DNA of 5,357 bases. It comes from an uncultured Oscillospiraceae bacterium. GTDB taxonomy: Bacteria; Bacillota; Clostridia; Oscillospirales; Oscillospiraceae. The notes below the pieces were generated by a model. That model did not search any database. It was not told where the DNA came from and worked only from the letters and a program-made list of their open reading frames with translations. The DNA is taken from assembly GCA_934636045.1 (NCBI GenBank), contig CAKTZP010000136.1, forward strand, positions 1-5,357, given 5' to 3'. This document shows, piece by piece, positions 1-5,357 of the stretch. Position 1 is the first letter of the stretch; each line of letters starts with the position of its first letter. The position numbers and the translations under genes were made by a program.

Positions 1-470
1 ACACAAAGTATTCCTGCGCCCTTCAAATCTCGACTTGACAGAAAATCTCCCGCTGCCCGCCACGGAGAAATTGCCCGGCGCCTCCCCAAGGAGGGCAGAA
101 TATTCCTGCGTTTTCCAAACCTCGACTTGACAAAAAATCTTCCGCCGTCCACCACAGACGATTTATTCAGAACTCCCTCAAGGGGATCAAATACGAGAGA
201 GTACGAAGTCGGTTTGGCGAAAAATCTCTCGCTGCCCACCACAGAGGAATTGTCCGGAGCTTCCCCAAGGGGCAAAATATTCGTGCGTTTTCCAAACCTC
301 GACTTGACAAAAAATCTTCCACCGTCCACCGCAGACGATTTGTTCAGAGCTCCCTCAAGAGGATGAAATACGTAGGAGGGCGCAAAGTCGATTTGGCGAA
401 AAATTCCCGCTGCCCACCACGGCGAAATTGTCCGAGGCTTCCTGAAATTACTTGCGATTCCTTTGTGTTT
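1..470 (-). other. Stop-free minus-strand frame across the repeat array, probably not a gene
   Basis: Read on the minus strand, the frame that begins after the TAG at 473-471 has no stop codon down to the left edge, about 156 codons. The middle units translate to repeated peptides such as NKSSVVDGGRFFVKSRFGKR and NSSVVGSERFFAKP. No in-frame ATG is present; the first plausible start is GTG at 329, with no obvious ribosome binding site. In the outer units (starts 31 and 389) small length changes shift the homologous peptide out of this frame, so coding constraint is not kept across the whole array. It could be the edge of a repeat-protein gene continuing to the left or its remnant, but chance openness of repeated low-stop DNA is simpler. 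Confidence 0.15.
9..445. repeat. Imperfect tandem array, 87-92 bp units in alternating A/B subtypes
   Basis: Five unit starts can be lined up by eye at 31, 123, 210, 300 and 389, spaced 92, 87, 90 and 89 bp; positions 9-30 look like the tail of a preceding unit. Units at 123 and 300 share the head CGACTTGACAAAAAATCTTC, a body with GACGATTT and TCCCTCAAG, and a tail with AAATACG. Units at 210 and 389 share a head with TTTGGCGAAAAAT and a body with CGCTGCCCACCAC. The subtypes alternate, so the true period is about 177 bp (TATTCCTGCG at 101, TATTCGTGCG at 278). Positions 123-195 and 300-372 align without gaps with six mismatches. The last unit decays near 445, just before the recG promoter. Unit lengths are irregular and there are no unique spacers, so this is not CRISPR. 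I see no transposase or target-site duplication. The units contain short C-rich/G-rich dyads (CCTCC CCAA GGAGG at 81-94). Function is unknown; an intergenic repeat family or decayed repetitive sequence is the likeliest reading. Confidence 0.85.
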
Positions 471-480
471 CTACTATAAT
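452..480 (+). promoter_or_regulatory. Sigma-A-type promoter of recG
   Basis: TTGCGA at 452-457 (four of six matches to TTGACA) and a perfect TATAAT at 475-480 are separated by 17 bp. Transcription would start near 487, leaving a leader of roughly 30 nt before the recG start codon. The surrounding A+T-rich stretch contrasts with the G+C-rich gene. The -35 element lies at or inside the decaying edge of the repeat array. Confidence 0.75.
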
Positions 481-503
481 AAATAAAAAAACAATGCCAA
501 TTG

Positions 504-510
504 AAGGGGG
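504..510 (+). promoter_or_regulatory. Ribosome binding site that fixes the recG start
   Basis: AAGGGGG at 504-510 lies 8 nt before ATG 519, which is good Shine-Dalgarno spacing. A TTG at 501 is in the same frame, but starting there would place this purine run inside the coding sequence and leave only a weak upstream site, so ATG 519 is preferred. Confidence 0.75.
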
Positions 511-518
511 ATGGTGCG

Positions 519-2558
<2,040 letters not shown>

Positions 2559-2591
2559 CGGGCCGCAATTGCGCGCCGCAAAAGAAAAGGC

Positions 2592-2620
2592 TTGTATTCC
2601 CTGCGAGAATGTAGTATAAT
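2592..2620 (+). promoter_or_regulatory. Sigma-A-type promoter of gpmI and the genes after it
   Basis: TTGTAT at 2592-2597 and a perfect TATAAT at 2615-2620 have the ideal 17 bp spacer. Transcription would start near 2627, giving a leader of roughly 68 nt. The -35 matches consensus at only three positions, so strength is uncertain. No clear intrinsic terminator separates recG from this promoter, so some transcription may also enter from recG. Confidence 0.65.
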
Positions 2621-2638
2621 ATCAGCCACAAATAGGAA

Positions 2639-2661
2639 AAAACCGCCGATTTGGCGATTTT
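2639..2661 (+). promoter_or_regulatory. Small hairpin in the gpmI leader
   Basis: CGCC at 2644-2647 pairs with GGCG at 2653-2656 around the 5-nt loop GATTT. Beyond one C/A mismatch, AAAA at 2639-2642 can pair with TTTT at 2658-2661. The hairpin lies between the promoter and the ribosome binding site of gpmI. The short GC stem followed by only four T's makes it a poor terminator. It could be a leader stem affecting RNA stability or attenuation, or it could be chance. Confidence 0.25.
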
Positions 2662-2694
2662 CTAGAATAAAAGAAATACCGGAGGCATATCGAT

Positions 2695-4260
2695 ATGAAA
2701 AAACCTGTCGTTTTGGTAATCATGGACGGCGTCGGAAAGGGCGATGGCGGCAGCGGCGACGCGGTCGCGCAGGCCAAAACCCCTACGCTCGATAATCTGC
2801 TTGCATCCTGCCCGCATAACTGGCTCAAGGCGCACGGCACAGCCGTCGGCCTGCCCAGCGACGACGACATGGGCAACTCCGAGGTCGGCCACAATGCGCT
2901 TGGCTGCGGACAGATTTATTCGCAGGGCGCAAAGCTCGTCAACGAGTCCATCGAGAACGGAACGCTCTTCGCCTCCGCTACGTGGAAGGAATTGGTCGCA
3001 AACTGCGCAGGTGACGCGCATGCGATGCACTTCCTCGGCCTGCTGTCCGATGGCAACGTGCATTCCAATATCTCCCATCTTTTTGCACTGCTGCGCCGCG
3101 CGAAGAGCGAGGGCGTCAAGCGCGCCTACTGCCACATTTTGCTCGACGGCCGTGACGTGCCCGCCACCTCTGCGCTGGACTATGTGGCGCAGCTGGAGGA
3201 CGTGCTGGCCGAGCTGCGCACGGACGGCTGCGACTACCGCATCGCCTCCGGCGGCGGCAGAATGAAGATCACGATGGATCGCTACGAGGCCAACTGGCCG
3301 ATGGTCGCCGAGGGCTGGAAGACCCACGTGCAGGGACTCGGCCGTCAGTTCTCCTCTGCCAAGGAGGCCATTGAGACCTATCGCGCCGAGCTCGGCTGCA
3401 TCGATCAGGATCTCCCACCCTTTGTGGTAGCGCAGGACGGCAAGCCCGTCGCCAAGATCGCCAATGGCGACAACGTGATTTTGTATAACTTCCGCGGCGA
3501 CCGTGCGCAGGAAATCTCCCTTGCGTTCGATCGCAAGAACTTTGACAAGTTCGACCGCGGCGATTACACCGGCGTGAAGTTTGCCGGTATGCTGGAATAC
3601 GACGGTGACCTGCACATTCCCGAGCACTATCTGGTTGAGCCGCCGGTCATTAAGAACACCCTGACGGAGCTTCTGTGCGCTCACGGCATCCGTGAATATG
3701 CGATCTCCGAGACGCAGAAATACGGACATGTGACCTATTTCTGGAACGGCAACCGCTCCGGCAAGGTCGACGACAAGCTGGAAACCTACGAAGAAATCCC
3801 GTCGGATGTCATTCCCTTTGAACAAGCCCCTGCAATGAAGTCCCGCGAAATCACGGACCATCTGATCGCTGCCATGGAATCCGGAAAATATGACTTCCTG
3901 CGCTGCAACTATCCCAACGGCGATATGGTCGGCCATACCGGCGTGATGTCTGCGGTCATTACGGCGATGGAGTGCGTGGACGAGAGTGTCCGGCGCGTGA
4001 TGGAGGCCGCCAAGCGGCTGGGCTACACGCTGCTGGTCACGGCCGACCACGGCAACGCCGACCAGATGACCGAGACCAAGAAGGGCAAAACCAGCATCCG
4101 CACGGCGCACAGCCTCAATCCCGTGCCGTTTATCGTTTATGATCCCGGCGTTGCGCATACGTTGAAGGAGGGCAAGTTCGGTCTGGCCAATGTGGCGCCG
4201 ACCATTGCCACGCTGCTGGAGCTTCCCAAGCCCGCGTGTTGGGAAGAGAGCATGCTCTAA
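2695..4260 (+). CDS. gpmI: 2,3-bisphosphoglycerate-independent phosphoglycerate mutase, plant-like subtype
   Basis: This enzyme interconverts 3- and 2-phosphoglycerate in glycolysis and gluconeogenesis, using two metal ions (usually Mn) and a phosphoserine intermediate. The 521-residue product belongs to the alkaline phosphatase superfamily. By family comparison the metal and catalytic residues are Asp11 (IMDG), Ser62 in GNSEVGHN as the phosphorylated serine, Asp410 and His414 (NGDMVGHTG), Asp451 and His452 (TADHGNAD) and His472. Substrate residues are His123, Arg153-Asp154 (DGRD), Arg189, Arg196, Arg267, Arg270 and Lys342. Signatures KAHGTAVGLP, ASGGGRMKITMDRYEANW, FDKFDR, HVTYFWNGNRSG and EIPSD resemble the plant and trypanosomatid form rather than the Bacillus form. 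The start follows GGAGG at 2681-2685 with 9 nt spacing. The gene ends 21 bp before the Asp23-family gene, so it probably leads that transcript. Confidence 0.97.
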   Translation: MKKPVVLVIMDGVGKGDGGSGDAVAQAKTPTLDNLLASCPHNWLKAHGTAVGLPSDDDMGNSEVGHNALGCGQIYSQGAKLVNESIENGTLFASATWKELVANCAGDAHAMHFLGLLSDGNVHSNISHLFALLRRAKSEGVKRAYCHILLDGRDVPATSALDYVAQLEDVLAELRTDGCDYRIASGGGRMKITMDRYEANWPMVAEGWKTHVQGLGRQFSSAKEAIETYRAELGCIDQDLPPFVVAQDGKPVAKIANGDNVILYNFRGDRAQEISLAFDRKNFDKFDRGDYTGVKFAGMLEYDGDLHIPEHYLVEPPVIKNTLTELLCAHGIREYAISETQKYGHVTYFWNGNRSGKVDDKLETYEEIPSDVIPFEQAPAMKSREITDHLIAAMESGKYDFLRCNYPNGDMVGHTGVMSAVITAMECVDESVRRVMEAAKRLGYTLLVTADHGNADQMTETKKGKTSIRTAHSLNPVPFIVYDPGVAHTLKEGKFGLANVAPTIATLLELPKPACWEESML

Positions 4261-4266
4261 GCTTTA

Positions 4267-4275
4267 AAAGGAGGT
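4267..4275 (+). promoter_or_regulatory. Strong ribosome binding site of the Asp23-family gene
   Basis: AAAGGAGGT is a near-perfect complement to the 16S rRNA tail and lies 6 nt before ATG 4282. It fills most of the 21-bp gap after gpmI. It supports this start codon and suggests the small protein is made in larger amounts than its neighbours. Confidence 0.8.
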
Positions 4276-4281
4276 ATTTTT

Positions 4282-4635
4282 ATGATCTGCCGCGAAAATG
4301 AGCTGGGCAAGATCGCCGTCAGCAACAATGTCTACACCAAGATTGCGGGCAATGCCGCAACGAAGTGCTTCGGCGTAAAGGGCATGGCTGTGCGCTCCGT
4401 GACCGACGGGCTGGTGCACCTGCTGCGCCGGGAGTCTATGGCCAAGGGCGTTCTGGTGCGCGTCAATGAAGACGGCACAATCTCCATTGATCTGCACATC
4501 ATGATCGACCAGGGGGTCAATATTCCCGTTCTCGGAAAGTCGATCGTTTCTGAGGTTCGGTATATGGTCTCTCAGCAGACCGAAACCGAAGTACGCGAGG
4601 TCAACGTGATCGTTGACTCTATGGTGATCGACTGA
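4282..4635 (+). CDS. Asp23/Gls24 family protein (YloU-like)
   Basis: The 117-residue product matches the Asp23/Gls24 family in length and pattern: GKIAVSNNVYTKIAGNAATKCFGVKGMA at about 9-36, a DGL(V)HLLRRES segment at about 42-52, ISIDLHIMIDQGVNIPVLGKSI in the middle and REVNVIVDSMVI at the end. These small soluble proteins are linked to envelope and alkaline stress in Firmicutes; Staphylococcus Asp23 associates with the membrane through a partner. No signal peptide or membrane segment is visible. The biochemical role of the YloU branch is not established. The gene sits 21 bp after gpmI and 16 bp before the fakA-like gene. The Asp23-FakA pairing is conserved in Firmicutes (yloU-yloV in B. subtilis), which supports the call and suggests a shared envelope or lipid role. 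Confidence 0.93.
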   Translation: MICRENELGKIAVSNNVYTKIAGNAATKCFGVKGMAVRSVTDGLVHLLRRESMAKGVLVRVNEDGTISIDLHIMIDQGVNIPVLGKSIVSEVRYMVSQQTETEVREVNVIVDSMVID

Positions 4636-4643
4636 GAGGCGGG
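4636..4643 (+). promoter_or_regulatory. Weak ribosome binding site of fakA
   Basis: The 16-bp gap between the Asp23-family stop and ATG 4652 holds GAGGCGGG, an imperfect Shine-Dalgarno match 8 nt before the start. It is much weaker than the site of the preceding gene, so translation may depend partly on ribosomes finishing that gene. Confidence 0.5.
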
Positions 4644-4651
4644 TGTACGAC

Positions 4652-5357
4652 ATGATTCATTCCATCGACGGCGCAGCGCTGCGCAATATGCTGCTCAACG
4701 CTGCGGCCGCCATTGAAACACAGAAACAGAATATCAACGAGCTGAACGTTTTCCCGGTGCCCGATGGCGACACCGGCACAAATATGAGCATGACGATCAA
4801 CGCCGCGGCGACCGATCTGCGCAAGCTGGACGGCGCTTCGCTGACGAAGATCGCCGACGCGACGGCCTCTGCCATGCTGCGCGGCGCGCGCGGCAACTCC
4901 GGCGTTATCCTGTCGCTGCTGTTCCGCGGCTTTTCCAAGAGCCTGAAGGGCGCGACGACATGCAGCGCCAAGCAGCTGGCGGCGGCGCTCAATTCCGGCG
5001 TCGAGGCGGCCTATAAGGCCGTGATGAAGCCCACCGAGGGCACGATCCTGACCGTGGCGCGCGTGGCTGCAGCGGATGCCGCAGCCGAGGCGGAGACGAA
5101 CGACGATCTCGAGGCTGTCCTGACCGCCGCCGTGCAGAGCGCGACGACCGCACTGGCCGAGACCATCCACCAGAACCCCGTGCTGGAAAAGGCGGGCGTT
5201 GTGGACGCGGGCGGCAAGGGCTGGCTTCTGGTGCTCGACGCGATGCTCGGCACCCTGCAGGGCAAAGAGTACAATGTCCCCGAGCAGACCGCAGAGGTCA
5301 AGGAGCAGGCGGATTTTGCCGAGTTTGATACCGGCGACATCACCTTTGCGTTTGACA
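4652..5357 (+). CDS. fakA: Fatty acid kinase subunit FakA (YloV/DhaL-domain family), 5' part only
   Basis: FakA phosphorylates fatty acids bound to a FakB (DegV-family) carrier so that exogenous fatty acids can enter phospholipid synthesis at the membrane. The window holds the first 235 residues of a protein normally about 550 long; the reading frame is still open at the right edge. The visible part is the N-terminal DhaL-like ATP-binding domain: INELNVFPVPDGDTGTNM at 28-45, with Asp38 and Asp40 as the expected Mg2+ ligands, GARGNSGVILS at 78-88, PTEGTILTV at 127-135 and GVVDAGGKG at 182-190. The linker toward the middle domain begins near 205. ATG 4652 is chosen because it gives the usual family N terminus and follows the Asp23-family stop by 16 bp. 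No FakB gene is in the window. The alternative, a true dihydroxyacetone kinase subunit, is less likely given the Asp23-family neighbour and the N-terminal pattern. Confidence 0.93.
   Translation, partial: MIHSIDGAALRNMLLNAAAAIETQKQNINELNVFPVPDGDTGTNMSMTINAAATDLRKLDGASLTKIADATASAMLRGARGNSGVILSLLFRGFSKSLKGATTCSAKQLAAALNSGVEAAYKAVMKPTEGTILTVARVAAADAAAEAETNDDLEAVLTAAVQSATTALAETIHQNPVLEKAGVVDAGGKGWLLVLDAMLGTLQGKEYNVPEQTAEVKEQADFAEFDTGDITFAFD

Noticed and set aside
35..309. Perfect TTGACA -35-like hexamers at 35-40, 127-132 and 304-309
   Set aside because: They recur because they belong to the repeat head. None is followed by a TATAAT-like -10 at 16-18 bp.
127..366. 79-codon plus-strand reading frame inside the repeat array with a TTG start
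   Set aside because: The start has no Shine-Dalgarno sequence, the peptide is just the translated repeat, and the frame is lost in the first and last units. It is treated as part of the repeat array.
9..445. CRISPR array
   Set aside because: The units are long, diverged along their whole length and abut directly. There are no short identical repeats with unique spacers and no cas gene nearby.
501..518. Alternative TTG start of recG at 501
   Set aside because: It would consume the AAGGGGG ribosome binding site as codons. ATG 519 has ideal spacing and gives the standard RecG N terminus.
2559..2580. Possible terminator after recG (GGCCGC AATT GCG C GCC)
   Set aside because: The stem is six pairs with a bulge and is followed by A-rich sequence, not a T run, so it does not qualify as an intrinsic terminator on either strand.
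2647..2657. 11-bp match CGATTTGGCGA shared by the gpmI leader and the repeat unit at 389
   Set aside because: The flanks do not align, so this is most simply coincidence or stem sequence and not a repeat fragment.
2662..4158. 498-codon minus-strand open frame opposite gpmI
   Set aside because: The plus strand encodes a complete iPGM with all catalytic residues. The antisense product shows no family pattern and is a codon-bias artefact.

Overview
The window most likely comes from a moderately high-GC member of the Bacillota (Firmicutes), probably class Clostridia and plausibly an Oscillospirales-type gut anaerobe. The evidence is strong Shine-Dalgarno sites, near-consensus TTGNNN-17-TATAAT promoters, and an Asp23/YloU-like gene directly followed by a FakA/YloV-like gene, which is a Firmicutes hallmark. 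Recognised RecG and iPGM sequence features add support. The lineage is an inference from gene content and cannot be fixed from the sequence alone.

Layout: positions 1 to about 445 hold no convincing gene. They hold an imperfect tandem array of units 87-92 bp long, in which two subtypes alternate to give a higher-order period near 177 bp. A promoter at 452-480 follows, then recG (519-2558), a 679-residue branched-DNA helicase. The gap at 2559-2694 has no clear terminator but has a second promoter (2592-2620) and a small leader hairpin. Next come gpmI (2695-4260, cofactor-independent phosphoglycerate mutase of the plant-like subtype), an Asp23/Gls24 family gene (4282-4635), and the first 235 codons of a fakA-like fatty acid kinase gene (4652 onward), which runs off the right edge.

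All genes are on the + strand. The gpmI, Asp23-family and fakA genes are 21 and 16 bp apart, so they are probably one transcript from the gpmI promoter. recG has its own promoter and may read through. In Bacillus subtilis, yloU and yloV (fakA) lie near recG with recG downstream. Here recG is upstream and a glycolytic gene sits between, so this looks like a rearranged version of a conserved neighbourhood.

The coding part is ordinary housekeeping: DNA repair, lower glycolysis, a small envelope-associated protein and exogenous fatty-acid activation. I see no defence system, mobile element, CRISPR array or RNA gene. The part most worth a second look is the alternating repeat array upstream of recG. 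It carries the footprint of an internal deletion, and its frames are stop-free on both strands over several units.
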